Shown here piece after piece: positions 35,135 through 45,691 of a stretch of 64,000 bases of DNA. This DNA is from Bradyrhizobium sp. U87765 SZCCT0048 (GTDB taxonomy: Bacteria > Pseudomonadota > Alphaproteobacteria > Rhizobiales > Xanthobacteraceae), in the NCBI RefSeq assembly GCF_018131225.1, contig NZ_JAFCMM010000002.1, positions 496,001 to 560,000 on the forward strand, written 5' to 3'. Made by a program: the position numbers and the translations under genes. Positions within the stretch are counted from its first letter, which is position 1; every line of letters starts with the position of its first letter. The notes under the pieces are model-generated. The model saw only the letters and a list, made by a program, of their open reading frames with translations. It was not told where the DNA came from and did no database searches.

Positions 35135-36274
35135 TTGCCGCTTCTTCCCCGTCCCACGCTTCTCGCCGCCTGGCTCCGCACCCGCCTGAACCGGCGGCGG
35201 GCCCAGCTCGTGCTGTCGCTGCGCATCACCATCTCGGCGCTGCTGGCGCTGGCGCTGGCGCTCGCCCTCAACATGCCGCTGCCTCTGTGGGTGGTAATGA
35301 CCGCGCTGATCCTGACCCAGGCGAGCGTCGGCCGCTCGCTGCGCGCCGCCATCGACTACATGATCGGCACGCTCGGCGGTGCGATCTATGGCGGCGCCAT
35401 CGCCGTGCTGATCCCCCATGACAGCGAGATCGCCCTGCTTGCGGTGCTGGCGCTGGCCGTGGCTCCGCTGGCATTGCTGGCCGCGGTCAATCCGCGCATG
35501 AACGTCGCGCCGATCACCGCGGTGATCGTGCTGCTGCTGCCGGCCATCACCCATCACAGCCCGCTCGAATCCGCGATCAACCGCGTGCTCGAGGTCGCGC
35601 TCGGCGCCCTCACCGGCCTCGTCGTGTCGCTGATCGTGTTTCCCTCCAGCGCCCATCGCCAGGCCGTCGAAGCCGCGGCCCGCACGCTCAACCTGATGGC
35701 GAGCGCATTCAGCCAGCTCATCTCCGACATCAGCCACGGCCGCGATGTCGATACCCTGCACGAGATCCAGGACGGCATCGGCACGGCGCTGGTGCGCCTC
35801 GATGCCGTCGCGGCCGAAGCCGGCCACGAGCGCTCGGCGCGTCTCGCTTCCGCCGAGCCCGAGACCGGACCGCTGCTGCGCACCTTGCTGCGGCTGCGGC
35901 ACGATCTCGTCATCATGGGGCGCGCCGTGGCATTGCCGCTGCCGGCGGCGCTGGCCGGCCGCCTCGCGGCGCCGCTGGCCGGCGTCAGCAAGGCCTACAC
36001 CGCCTACATGCGCGGCTGCGCCCGGGCCCTGACGGCGCGCGAGACGCCCCCGCCCCTCGACGACGTCCGCCTCGCGCTCGAGCTCTATGCCGTCGAGGTC
36101 GCCGGCGTGCGCCGCGAAGGCCTGACACGGGCCCTGTCCGCCGAGACCATCGAGCATTTCTTCACGCTGGGGTTCTCGCTCGACGAGATCCACCAGAATT
36201 TCCGCGACCTCGAACGTTGCGTCACCGAATGGGCGCAAGACGCCCCCGCCAAGCCCGCCGTCGCGAAAAATTAA
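35135..36274 (+). CDS. FUSC-family membrane protein (aromatic acid exporter-like)
   Basis: About 380 residues. Six clustered helices at ~25-170 (LRITISALLALALALALNMP, TALILTQASVGRSLRAAIDY, GTLGGAIYGG) give the FUSC/ArAE pattern, followed by a long cytoplasmic helical domain (~180-370). Such proteins form half-size aromatic-acid or fusaric-acid-type exporters. No ATG lies near the N-terminus; TTG 35135 preceded by ACCAGGA is preferred, and a TTG 31 codons upstream would add a non-membrane stretch. It stands alone between the EamA transporter and serA. Confidence 0.78.
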   Translation: MPLLPRPTLLAAWLRTRLNRRRAQLVLSLRITISALLALALALALNMPLPLWVVMTALILTQASVGRSLRAAIDYMIGTLGGAIYGGAIAVLIPHDSEIALLAVLALAVAPLALLAAVNPRMNVAPITAVIVLLLPAITHHSPLESAINRVLEVALGALTGLVVSLIVFPSSAHRQAVEAAARTLNLMASAFSQLISDISHGRDVDTLHEIQDGIGTALVRLDAVAAEAGHERSARLASAEPETGPLLRTLLRLRHDLVIMGRAVALPLPAALAGRLAAPLAGVSKAYTAYMRGCARALTARETPPPLDDVRLALELYAVEVAGVRREGLTRALSAETIEHFFTLGFSLDEIHQNFRDLERCVTEWAQDAPAKPAVAKN

Positions 36275-36539
36275 AATCGCAGCGCCGCGGCCGCTGCATC
36301 GCCGCGCAACGTCCACGCTGCCCGGCTGCGCCGTCCGTGTGCCCGCAGGACACCCTCGATCTCGCGCTACGCGCCGGCACCACCGCGGCGCCGGTGCTGC
36401 TGGCCGCGACACTGCTGCGCGATGCGCGGCCGGCGAGGTAACGGCAGCGACAACGACATCGCCGGCGTCGGCCGCCCTGTCGCCGACGTCATCGCCGCGA
36501 CGGGCGGCGAGCGGCCACGACGAATAGGTCATACCGAAT

Positions 36540-36569
36540 AAAAAGCCGCCCCGAAGGATCGGGGCGGCT
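36540..36569 (-). terminator. serA terminator
   Basis: An 11-bp perfect stem (AGCCGCCCCGA / TCGGGGCGGCT), 4-base loop and TTTTTATT on the minus strand, just after the serA stop. Confidence 0.88.
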
Positions 36570-36596
36570 CTTCGAATCGTCCGTCAGCGCCCGGGC

Positions 36597-38183
36597 TCAG
36601 AAGCGCAGCGCGGTCGCCTGCTTGACGTGCGGCAGCGCCAGCGTCTTGGCCAGCACGTCGGCCGGCGCCTCGCCATCGATCTCGACCAGCGCGATGGCGT
36701 CGCCGCCCGGCGCGTTGCGGCCGAGATGGAAGGTCGCGATGTTGACCTTGGCATCGCCGAGCAGCGAGGCGAACTGGCCGATGAAGCCCGGCTTGTCCTC
36801 GTTGGTGACGTAGATCATCGACCTGGCGAACTCGGCGTCGACGCGGATGCCCTTGATGTCGACGAGGCGCGGCTTGCCGTCGTGATAGGCGGTGCCGGAC
36901 ACCGAACGCTCCTGCTTGTCGGTGGTGACGGTCACCGTGATCAGGCTCTCGTAGTCGCTCTGGGCGGCGCGGGTGACCTCGTCGACGGTCATGCCACGCT
37001 CCTTGGCGACCACCGGCGCCGACACCACGTTGATGTCGCCGAGCATCGGCCGCAGCAGGCCCGACAGCGCCGCCGAGGTCAGCGCCTTGATCTTCATCTC
37101 GGCAACCTGGCCCTCATAGGTGATCTGGACCTTGGTGATGCCGGTCTCGGTGAGCTGGCCGGCGAACGAACCCAGCTTCTCGGCGAGCTCGATGAACGGG
37201 CGCAGCTTCGGCGCTTCCTCGGCGGTGATCGACGGGAAGTTGACGGCGTTGGAGATGGCGCCGTTGAGCAGGTAGTCCGACATCTGCTCGGCGACCTGCA
37301 GCGCGACGTTCTCCTGCGCTTCCGAGGTAGAGGCGCCCAGATGCGGCGTGCAGATGACGTTGGGGTGGCCGAACAGCACGTTCTTGGTGGCCGGCTCCTC
37401 GACGAACACGTCGAACGCGGCGCCCGCGACATGCTTGGAATTGAGCGCATCGACCAGCGCCTGCTCGTCGACGAGGCCGCCGCGCGCGCAGTTGATGATG
37501 CGCACGCCCTTCTTCATCCTGGCGATGGCATTGGCGTCGATGATGTTGCGCGTCTTGTCGGTCAGCGGCGTATGCAGCGTGATGAAGTCGGCGCGCTTGA
37601 ACAGCTCGTCGAGTTCGACCTTCTCGACGCCGATGTCCCTGGCGCGCTCCGGCGACAGGAACGGATCGAACGCGATGACCTTCATCTTGAGGCCCTGGGC
37701 GCGGTCGCAGACGATCGAGCCGATATTGCCGGCGCCGATGACGCCAAGCGTCTTGCCGGTGATCTCGACGCCCATGAAGCGGTTCTTCTCCCACTTGCCG
37801 GCCTGGGTCGAGGCGTCGGCCTGCGGGATCTCGCGCGCCAGCGACAGCATCAGCGTGATGGCATGCTCGGCGGTGGTGATCGAATTGCCGAACGGCGTGT
37901 TCATCACGATGATGCCCTTGGCGGTGGCCGCGGGGATCTCGACGTTGTCGACGCCGATGCCGGCACGGCCGATCACCTTCAGGTTCGCCGCCTTCTCCAG
38001 CATCTTGGCGGTGACCTTGGTCGCCGAGCGGATGGCGAGGCCGTCATAGTTGCCGATGATCTCGGCGAGCTTGTCCTTGTCCTTGCCAAGGGCCGGCTGG
38101 AAATCGACCTCGATGCCGCGATCCTTGAAGATCTGCACGGCGGCGGGTGACAGGGCGTCGGAAATCAGAACCTTGGGAGCCAT
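36597..38183 (-). CDS. serA: D-3-phosphoglycerate dehydrogenase
   Basis: First enzyme of serine synthesis: oxidises 3-phosphoglycerate with NAD+. The 528 residues match the long form with an extra intervening domain and ACT. The NAD motif is GVIGAGNIGSIVCDRA (~150), the catalytic Arg region is NCARGGLVDEQAL (~233-245) and the catalytic His lies in CTPHLGAS (~285). A C-terminal ACT domain (~455-525, IYVTNEDKPGFIGQFASLLG) implies serine feedback control. It is downstream of serC in the same direction with a hairpin between them. Confidence 0.96.
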   Translation of the reverse strand: MAPKVLISDALSPAAVQIFKDRGIEVDFQPALGKDKDKLAEIIGNYDGLAIRSATKVTAKMLEKAANLKVIGRAGIGVDNVEIPAATAKGIIVMNTPFGNSITTAEHAITLMLSLAREIPQADASTQAGKWEKNRFMGVEITGKTLGVIGAGNIGSIVCDRAQGLKMKVIAFDPFLSPERARDIGVEKVELDELFKRADFITLHTPLTDKTRNIIDANAIARMKKGVRIINCARGGLVDEQALVDALNSKHVAGAAFDVFVEEPATKNVLFGHPNVICTPHLGASTSEAQENVALQVAEQMSDYLLNGAISNAVNFPSITAEEAPKLRPFIELAEKLGSFAGQLTETGITKVQITYEGQVAEMKIKALTSAALSGLLRPMLGDINVVSAPVVAKERGMTVDEVTRAAQSDYESLITVTVTTDKQERSVSGTAYHDGKPRLVDIKGIRVDAEFARSMIYVTNEDKPGFIGQFASLLGDAKVNIATFHLGRNAPGGDAIALVEIDGEAPADVLAKTLALPHVKQATALRF

Positions 38184-38267
38184 GTGATGTGTCCTTCATC
38201 TCCCATGCCGGGAGGAACCGGCGACGACGCCGGCGGGTGAACCACGAAAAACTGCAACAGAAGTTGA

Positions 38268-38294
38268 AAGCCCTCCCGGATCGCGGGAGGGCTT
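38268..38294 (-). terminator. Hairpin between serC and serA
   Basis: An 11-bp perfect stem AAGCCCTCCCG / CGGGAGGGCTT with a 5-base loop. The following T-tract is weak (CTTTCAACTT), so it may be a partial terminator that sets the serC to serA ratio. Confidence 0.65.
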
Positions 38295-38302
38295 GAAGCA
38301 GG

Positions 38303-39472
<1,170 letters not shown>

Positions 39473-39545
39473 GATCTACCCTTCCAGATAGCTGCCTCTC
39501 GGTGGGGAGAGGTTTCCCGCTGGCGGCTTTAGGAAAAATGCGTGT
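39473..39545 (-). ncRNA. Candidate serC leader RNA motif
   Basis: The 70-base leader immediately before serC folds into a hairpin CCTCTC-CCCACC-GAGAGG (39495-39512), with flanking CCGCCAGCGGGAAA and CTATCTGGAAGG able to pair via CCAG/CTGG. Position and sequence resemble the alphaproteobacterial serC RNA motif known from comparative genomics. I judged this from memory of the motif, not by covariance search. Confidence 0.5.
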
Positions 39546-39609
39546 TTGCGTCAAGAAACTTCAGCGCGAGGCCATCACAACCCCGGCATGACGGCGACGC
39601 GGGCCGGCC

Positions 39610-40194
39610 TCAGGCGGCGATGCCAAGCACTTGTTCGGCCTCGCGGATCCAGCGCTTGACGGCTGGATAGGCGGCGAGGTCGAAGCCGCCCTCGTCCGCG
39701 ACGCGGGTGTAGGCGAGCAGCGCGAGATCGGCGAGCGAGACCGCCGCACCGACCAGGAAGCGATGGCCGGCAAGCTGTGCCTCCATCCGCGCCAGCGCCG
39801 CATCGCCCCGCTTGACCTTGTCGGGATCGCGGGTCTCCGCCGGCCGGCCGAGATAGACCATGTGGAAGCGGCATACGGCGATATACGGCTCGTGGCTGTA
39901 CTGTTCCCAGAACAGCCACTCGTCCATCTTCGCCGCCGCGAACGGATCGGATGGAATCAGCGCGCTGTCGCGGCCGAGATAGCGGATGATGGCGTTGGAC
40001 TGCGCCAGCGCGCGGCCATCGTCGAGCCGGATGACCGGCACCTGCCCGGCGCCGTTCATGGCGAGGAATTGCGGCGTCCGGCTTTCGCCGGTCATGATGT
40101 CGACCGCAATCCACTCATAGGGCAGCGCGAGGTGGTCGCACAGCCACTTCACCTTCAGGCAGTTGCCCGACTTGGTATCGCCGAAGATCTGCAT
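39610..40194 (-). CDS. Glutathione S-transferase family protein
   Basis: A 194-residue cytosolic protein. The N-terminal thioredoxin-like domain (~1-78) keeps the cis-Pro element GAGQVPVIRLDDGRALAQSN, which binds the glutathione gamma-glutamyl group. The C-terminal helical domain (~85-190) has the fold motif SLADLALLAYTRVADEGGFD. The catalytic Ser/Cys is probably in DTKSGNCLK (~7-15). The substrate is unknown. A second, distinct GST lies at 59.2 kb. Confidence 0.87.
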   Translation of the reverse strand: MQIFGDTKSGNCLKVKWLCDHLALPYEWIAVDIMTGESRTPQFLAMNGAGQVPVIRLDDGRALAQSNAIIRYLGRDSALIPSDPFAAAKMDEWLFWEQYSHEPYIAVCRFHMVYLGRPAETRDPDKVKRGDAALARMEAQLAGHRFLVGAAVSLADLALLAYTRVADEGGFDLAAYPAVKRWIREAEQVLGIAA

Positions 40195-40307
40195 CGCAAG
40201 CCGCCCCGCTCGCCCGTCGTGACGACACCAGCGAACCAGAGCGGAGCATGTTCGTCAACGCGGATCGCAGCGCACGCCGCGTCCATATCGCCGCGCCGCG
40301 CGACGCC

Positions 40308-41180
40308 TCAGAACTTGTAGCCGAGGCCGGCGCGGACGGTGTTGATCTGGATATCGATATCCTTGACCTTCGTGAAGTGGACGTACTCGTACTCGGCCCG
40401 AGCAAACAGACCACCGATCAACATCGTCTCCAGGCCGATGCCTGCGGTGTAGCCGTACATGAAGACGCCGTTGCCGCCATCATAAGTCGGCTGGAATTGC
40501 GACAATGTGTTTCGATATGTCTGCGTGGAGCCGTCGGAAGCGATGTGCAAACCTTGGACGGTCGGCGTCACGCTGCGATAGATATCGGCCCGGCCGAGCG
40601 CAACGCCACCGAACATATAGGGCATGAAATTGCCGATCGACCAGCCGGCGCGTCCGCGCAGCGTCAGCACATCGGTGACATTGGCGGAGGCGTTGCCGTT
40701 CAACGCCAAGATCTCAGTGCAAGTATCCACCGCGGAAGCGGCACTGCACGCCTTGCCTGTATTGACCGGACCGTAGGACGCGCTCGACGAAGCAGAGAAG
40801 CTCGACAGCCGGCTGTAATTCGCTTCAATACCGAGGACCGCGTCGTCCCACTGCGCGTTGTAACCCACGAAACCGCCGAAGCTCGTTCCGTTCGGATGCG
40901 CCTTGCCGAGCAGCGCAACGCTCGAGCTCACGTCCTGCAGGTTCGTGTTACGAAAAACGAAGTTGCTCAGCGACTGGGTAGCCGAACTGAAGTCATCAGT
41001 GCCGCTGGAATATCCGATGTGACCGCCGACATAGGCGCCCTGCCAGTTGACCGTCGACGCGCTCAGCCCGTCGGTGATGCCGCCGCGCAGCACCGGCAGA
41101 TCGGAGAGATCGGGAAGATCGGCGGCCTGGGCGCCCTGCGCCATTCCAGCCACCACTGCAGCCAACATCCACCGACGCAT
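40308..41180 (-). CDS. Outer-membrane beta-barrel protein (Omp25/Omp31-like)
   Basis: A 290-residue porin-like outer-membrane protein. The signal peptide is ~1-20 (cleavage after AQGAQA). The mature start ADLPDLSDLPVLRGG is followed by the family block WQGAYVGGHIGYSSG. Alternating amphipathic strands run to a C-terminal aromatic GLGYKF, as expected for BAM-dependent insertion. ATG 41180 places the start at the signal peptide; a GTG/ATG 7 codons upstream is less likely. It is downstream of a second barrel gene of the same class but separated by a terminator. Confidence 0.85.
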   Translation of the reverse strand: MRRWMLAAVVAGMAQGAQAADLPDLSDLPVLRGGITDGLSASTVNWQGAYVGGHIGYSSGTDDFSSATQSLSNFVFRNTNLQDVSSSVALLGKAHPNGTSFGGFVGYNAQWDDAVLGIEANYSRLSSFSASSSASYGPVNTGKACSAASAVDTCTEILALNGNASANVTDVLTLRGRAGWSIGNFMPYMFGGVALGRADIYRSVTPTVQGLHIASDGSTQTYRNTLSQFQPTYDGGNGVFMYGYTAGIGLETMLIGGLFARAEYEYVHFTKVKDIDIQINTVRAGLGYKF

Positions 41181-41331
41181 GACGAGACTCCAAACAACCA
41201 CGACAGGATGGCCGAAGTATTACCCGTTAACCTTAACCATTCGTTGCATTAACGCGCTTTGCGCAGCGGCGTGGACGCCGAGCGCGATGAAATTCGGTGC
41301 CATCGCGGCGTCGACAACGGACGAAGTGCGC

Positions 41332-41365
41332 AAAAGAAAAACGGCGCGGAGAGTGTCCGCGCCGT
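41332..41365 (-). terminator. Terminator after the second beta-barrel gene
   Basis: Stem ACGGCGCGGA / TCCGCGCCGT, 5-base loop, followed on the minus strand by TTTTTCTTTT. It separates the two outer-membrane protein genes into different transcripts. Confidence 0.88.
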
Positions 41366-41388
41366 TGAAGGTGGTGGAGAAAGAGCGA

Positions 41389-42252
41389 TCAGCCCTTGGT
41401 GATGAGCGGCGGCGGCGCATACACCGGGGTCGGCGACAGCGACCAGCGCACGCCGAGCTTGACGTCGTTCGACGTGATGTTCTTGAACACGAACGGCGCA
41501 CCATTGACCACCGACGACTGGTCGAACGAGTTGGTCGGGCCGGTCATGCCCTTGCCCATGTCGACATAGCTGTAGGCGAGTTCGATGGTCAGGCTGGGAT
41601 TGACGCGGTAGGCGAGACCGGCATGCGCGGCCCAGGCGAAATTCCACTTCGAGGCGTTGGCCGCGGTGGTGTAGCTGTGGGACTGGTAGACGGACGTGCC
41701 GTTGGAGGCGAAGAAGTCCCCGGTGTCGCTGAAGTTCGAAACCGACACCCGCGCGGTGCCGACGCCCGCGCCGATGAACGGCGTGATGCACCACCACGTG
41801 CCGAGATCGACATAGGCATTGGCGAGGAACAGCAGCTCGGACTTGCTGGCGCTGTAGGCGTCGCTGCCCGGCAGGCTCAGACCGTACGCGGCATAGCGGA
41901 AGGTGTCGGTGCCCTTGAAGTTGGCGCTGCCACGATACTGACCGGTGACGTCCATGCGGAACCAGTTGTTGAACTGGTAGCCGACGCCGACGCCGTAGAT
42001 GCCGGCGCTGTCGAAGTTCGAGGTCTGGTTCAGCGAGGAGACCGACGCGTAGGACGCATCGTTCGTGCTGCGCACGTTCTTGACGTTCTGGTTGCTGAAA
42101 CCGATGTCGCCGCGCAGATACCAGCCGCCGAAGTCGGCGGGCGGCGGCGGGGCGTAGGCCGGCGGCGGCGCGATCGGAAGATCGGCAGCCAGCGCCGCGG
42201 TCGACAGTAACGAAGCCGCGGTCGCGGCCAGCAGATGCTTCAGATGACGCAT
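41389..42252 (-). CDS. Outer-membrane beta-barrel protein
   Basis: 287 residues. The signal peptide is ~1-22 (cleavage after AALA), then a proline-rich periplasmic linker (IAPPPAYAPPPPADFGG) and the family block WYLRGDIGFSN. Strand patterns such as GVGVGYQFNNWFRMDVTGQY and ANAYVDLGTWWCITPFIGAG support an eight-stranded barrel of the OmpW/Omp25 type. ATG 42252 is at the signal peptide; an upstream in-frame ATG adds 13 basic residues. A near-perfect CtrA-type box lies 84 bases before the start. Confidence 0.85.
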   Translation of the reverse strand: MRHLKHLLAATAASLLSTAALAADLPIAPPPAYAPPPPADFGGWYLRGDIGFSNQNVKNVRSTNDASYASVSSLNQTSNFDSAGIYGVGVGYQFNNWFRMDVTGQYRGSANFKGTDTFRYAAYGLSLPGSDAYSASKSELLFLANAYVDLGTWWCITPFIGAGVGTARVSVSNFSDTGDFFASNGTSVYQSHSYTTAANASKWNFAWAAHAGLAYRVNPSLTIELAYSYVDMGKGMTGPTNSFDQSSVVNGAPFVFKNITSNDVKLGVRWSLSPTPVYAPPPLITKG

Positions 42253-42335
42253 TGGATCGGTCCCTTTCGTCCGGTGAGGCAGACGACGCAAAAGGCCTCA
42301 CAAAAAACTCACAACGGGACGATCGCACCAAATGT

Positions 42336-42352
42336 TTAAGCGCCACTTAACC
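42336..42352. promoter_or_regulatory. CtrA-type box TTAA-N7-TTAACC
   Basis: TTAAGCGCCACTTAACC matches the consensus of the alphaproteobacterial cell-cycle regulator CtrA exactly, within an AT-rich patch in the promoter region of the leftward outer-membrane protein gene. The remainder of 42253-42668 shows no gene. Confidence 0.5.
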
Positions 42353-42668
42353 CTAATAATTAAGGTTGATTTTCAGTGATGGATGGGTCTCGCGGTACCA
42401 TGCTGGCGCAGGAACCGCGGTTCCCGCGCCGATGTCTTAACGATGTGTTGACGACTGTGGCGCCGACAGAGCGATGCCGCCCCTCCTGGAGCAGCAAGGT
42501 CACCGGAAAACCGGCGGATGTCGGCAGGATCAAGGGAGCGAGAGTCTCTGATCCGGACGCGACACCGAATCAGAGACTCCAGCGGCAGCCTGTCACGAGC
42601 ATGGGATGCGACAGGCCGATCTCTCGTCCGCGGACATCGACGTCGACTTTGACGTCGAGTTGGACGCT

Positions 42669-43958
42669 TCAGGCGCGCGAGACGCGCCGGATGTTGGGCA
42701 GGAACACCGCGAGCAGACCGAGCGCGGGCAGATAGGCACAAATCTGGTAGACGAAATCGATGCCCATGCGATCGGCGACCTCGCCGAACACAGCGGCGCC
42801 AATGCCACCGGCACCGAACGCGAAGCCGAAGAACAGGCCCGAGATCATGCCGAAACGATGCGGCATCAGCTCCTGCGCATAGACGATGATCGCCGGCATG
42901 GCCGACGCCATGATGAAGCCGATGAGGACGCTGAGCACGGCGCTGCCGGTGAGGCCGGCATGCGGCAGCAGCAGCGTGAACGGCAGCGCGCCGAGGATCG
43001 ACACCCAGATCACATAACGACGCCCGATGCGATCACCGATCGGCCCGCCGAAGAAGGTGCCGGCGGCGACTGCGCCGAGGAACAGGAACAGGTAGAGCTG
43101 CGCGCTCTGCGTCGACACCCCGAACTTGTGAATGAGGTAGAAGGTGTAATAGCTGCCGATGCTCGCCATGTAGAAATACTTGGAGAACACCAGCACGATC
43201 AGGATGCCGATCGCGCTCGCGGTGCGCGCCGGCGACGGCGCGTGCGGATCGCGCTCGCGCGACACCGCCTTGCGCGGCACGATGCGCGGCTTGTACCAGC
43301 GACCGATCTGCCAGAGAATCACGATGGCCAGGAACGCGATCGACGAGAACCAGGCCAGCGAGGGCTGGCCGAACGGCACCACGATCAGCGCCGCCAGCAC
43401 CGGCCCCATCGCCGAGCCGAAATTGCCGCCAACCTGGAAGACCGACTGCGCGAAGCCGTAACGTCCGCCGGAGGCGAGGCGCGCGATGCGCGCGGATTCC
43501 GGATGGAACACCGCCGATCCCAGACCGATCAGCGCTGCGGCGATCAGGATGACGGGATACTGGTGCGCCACGCTGATCAGCAGCAGGCCGATGAAGGTGA
43601 ACCCCATGCCGATCGCAAGCGAGAACGGCATCGCCTTCTTGTCGGTGACGATGCCGACGATCGGTTGAAGCAGCGACGCGGTGACCTGGAAGACCAGCGT
43701 GATCAGCCCGATCTGGGCGAAGTCGAGCGCGTAGTTCTCCTTCAGGATCGGATACACCGACGGGATCAGCGACTGCATGGTGTCGTTGAGGAAGTGCGAA
43801 AAGCTGATGCTGCCGAGCACGACATAGGCCGGCCCCGCGCCGCTGGCGACCGGAGGGGCGGCAGTCACGGTCGGTACGGCGACCGCATCTTGGGTGATGA
43901 CGACAGGCTTGTTCACGAGTGCGATCCGCAGGCTGGAAAGCGCCTGCTCGCCGCGCAC
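42669..43958 (-). CDS. MFS transporter, fosmidomycin-resistance (Fsr) type
   Basis: A 12-helix inner-membrane exporter, ~415-429 residues. The stretch FHPESARIARLASGGRYGFA and QSVFQVGGNFGSAMGPVLAA are characteristic of Fsr-like MFS proteins, which export fosmidomycin and related compounds. The start is uncertain: GTG 43958 or GTG 43916 (VNKPVVITQDAV), neither with a good ribosome site. It lies between the barrel gene and glmM on the same strand. Confidence 0.83.
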   Translation of the reverse strand: MRGEQALSSLRIALVNKPVVITQDAVAVPTVTAAPPVASGAGPAYVVLGSISFSHFLNDTMQSLIPSVYPILKENYALDFAQIGLITLVFQVTASLLQPIVGIVTDKKAMPFSLAIGMGFTFIGLLLISVAHQYPVILIAAALIGLGSAVFHPESARIARLASGGRYGFAQSVFQVGGNFGSAMGPVLAALIVVPFGQPSLAWFSSIAFLAIVILWQIGRWYKPRIVPRKAVSRERDPHAPSPARTASAIGILIVLVFSKYFYMASIGSYYTFYLIHKFGVSTQSAQLYLFLFLGAVAAGTFFGGPIGDRIGRRYVIWVSILGALPFTLLLPHAGLTGSAVLSVLIGFIMASAMPAIIVYAQELMPHRFGMISGLFFGFAFGAGGIGAAVFGEVADRMGIDFVYQICAYLPALGLLAVFLPNIRRVSRA

Positions 43959-44132
43959 GGCCGAGCCGCAGCGGGGATCGTCAGGCGCAGAGGTCGTTCG
44001 TCGAATGCGAGAACGGGCGATCGGAGGCCCGCTCGCCTTTTAGGACGCCGAACAGCGCGGAACCAGCGCCATTTGACGATAGCTGCGATGCAGCAGAGGG
44101 ACCCTGCTGCGACAATGTGCGGATTGTCGGGC

Positions 44133-45479
44133 TCAGGCCGCGGCGGCCTGGCTGAGCGCCGAGACCACGCTGTCGACGACCTCCTCGACCACGTCGCGAT
44201 CGTCGCCCTCGCCCATCACCCGAATCACCGGCTCGGTGCCCGAGGAGCGGACCAGCAGGCGGCCATGGCCGTTGAGGCGCTTCTCGGCGCTGGAGATCGC
44301 CGACTTGACGTCGGGGTTGTCGAGCGGCTTGCCGGCGCGATAGCGGACATTCTTGAGGATCTGCGGCAGCGGGTCGAAGCGATGGCAGACCTCCGACACC
44401 GGACGGCCCAGCTTCTGGATCACCGCCATCACCTGCAGCGCCGACACGAAGCCGTCGCCGGTGGTGTTGAAATCCGACAGCACGATGTGGCCAGACTGCT
44501 CGCCACCGACGTTGTAGCCCTGGGCCAGCATCTGCTCGAGCACATAGCGATCGCCGACCGGCGTACGCACCAGCGACAGCCCCTCGCCCTCCAGATAACG
44601 CTCGAGGCCGAGGTTGGACATCACGGTGGCGACGATGCCCGGCTTGGACAGCCGGCCGTCGTCCTTCCAGCTCTGCGCCACCACGGCGAGCAGCTGGTCG
44701 CCGTCGACGACATGGCCGCGCTCGTCGACCACGATCAGGCGATCGGCGTCGCCGTCGAGCGCGATGCCGATATCGGCGCGCATCTCGCGCACCTTGTTGC
44801 GCAGCGCATCCGGCGACGTGGAGCCGCAATCCTTGTTGATGTTGAAACCATCGGGCTCGACGCCCATGGCGATGACATCGGCGCCAAGCTCCCACAGCGC
44901 CTCCGGCACCACCTTGTAGGCGGCGCCATGGGCGCAATCGACCACCACGCGCACGCCATCGAGGCTGAGCGAGCGCGGCAGGGTGCGCTTTGCGAATTCG
45001 ATGTAACGATCATGAACGCCGTCGATACGGCGGGCGCGGCCGAGGCTGGCGCTGGCGGCGAGCTTCTTGGTGATGCTCTCGTCCAGCAACTGCTCGATCT
45101 GCAGCTCGACATCGTCCGACAGCTTGTAGCCGTCCGGGCCGAACAGCTTGATGCCGTTGTCGTCGAACAGGTTGTGCGACGCGGAGATCATCACGCCGAG
45201 ATCGGCGCGCATCGAGCGTGTCAGCATCGCCACCGCCGGCGTCGGCATCGGGCCGACCAGCAGCACGTCCATGCCGACGGAGGTAAAGCCGGCGACCATG
45301 GCGTATTCGATCATGTAGCCGGACAGACGGGTGTCCTTGCCGATGACGACACGATGGCGATGATCGCCGCGCTGAAACACGAGGCCTGCGGCCTGCCCGA
45401 CCTTCAGGGCGAGCTCCGGCGTGATGACACCGTTGGCGCGACCCCGAATCCCGTCGGTTCCAAAATATTTGCGAGCCAT
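44133..45479 (-). CDS. glmM: Phosphoglucosamine mutase
   Basis: Interconverts glucosamine-6-phosphate and glucosamine-1-phosphate on the way to UDP-GlcNAc for cell wall and LPS; cytoplasmic, 448 residues. The four-domain phosphohexomutase fold shows the phosphoserine loop GVMISASHNLFDDNG (Ser ~103), the metal loop LDGDADRLIVVDE (~243-247), the sugar loop VGGEQSGH and the phosphate loop RSSGTEPVIRVM near the C-terminus. The start MARKYFGTDGIRG is canonical. Confidence 0.96.
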   Translation of the reverse strand: MARKYFGTDGIRGRANGVITPELALKVGQAAGLVFQRGDHRHRVVIGKDTRLSGYMIEYAMVAGFTSVGMDVLLVGPMPTPAVAMLTRSMRADLGVMISASHNLFDDNGIKLFGPDGYKLSDDVELQIEQLLDESITKKLAASASLGRARRIDGVHDRYIEFAKRTLPRSLSLDGVRVVVDCAHGAAYKVVPEALWELGADVIAMGVEPDGFNINKDCGSTSPDALRNKVREMRADIGIALDGDADRLIVVDERGHVVDGDQLLAVVAQSWKDDGRLSKPGIVATVMSNLGLERYLEGEGLSLVRTPVGDRYVLEQMLAQGYNVGGEQSGHIVLSDFNTTGDGFVSALQVMAVIQKLGRPVSEVCHRFDPLPQILKNVRYRAGKPLDNPDVKSAISSAEKRLNGHGRLLVRSSGTEPVIRVMGEGDDRDVVEEVVDSVVSALSQAAAA

Positions 45480-45691
45480 GATTCCCCCGCTCTGCGGTCC
45501 TTCCCCAGAACCGGCGAGCCCAAATAATACGTCGGGGCCGCTTATAAAGCTTTTGAGACGGTCGCCACTTCAAAAAATATGATGAATCATTACTTCACCG
45601 GGCGCAAGGAACCGCCTCAAGTCATTGTAAAATAGATAAATATCTGAAAAGCAGCGCCGGGACCGTGCCAGCCCCGGCGGCTGCCCACCCG

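Noticed and set aside
42606..45527. A 973-codon open frame on the plus strand
   Set aside because: It is antisense to the Fsr-like gene and glmM, both of which have full motifs. The frame is low-complexity Arg/His/Asp sequence.
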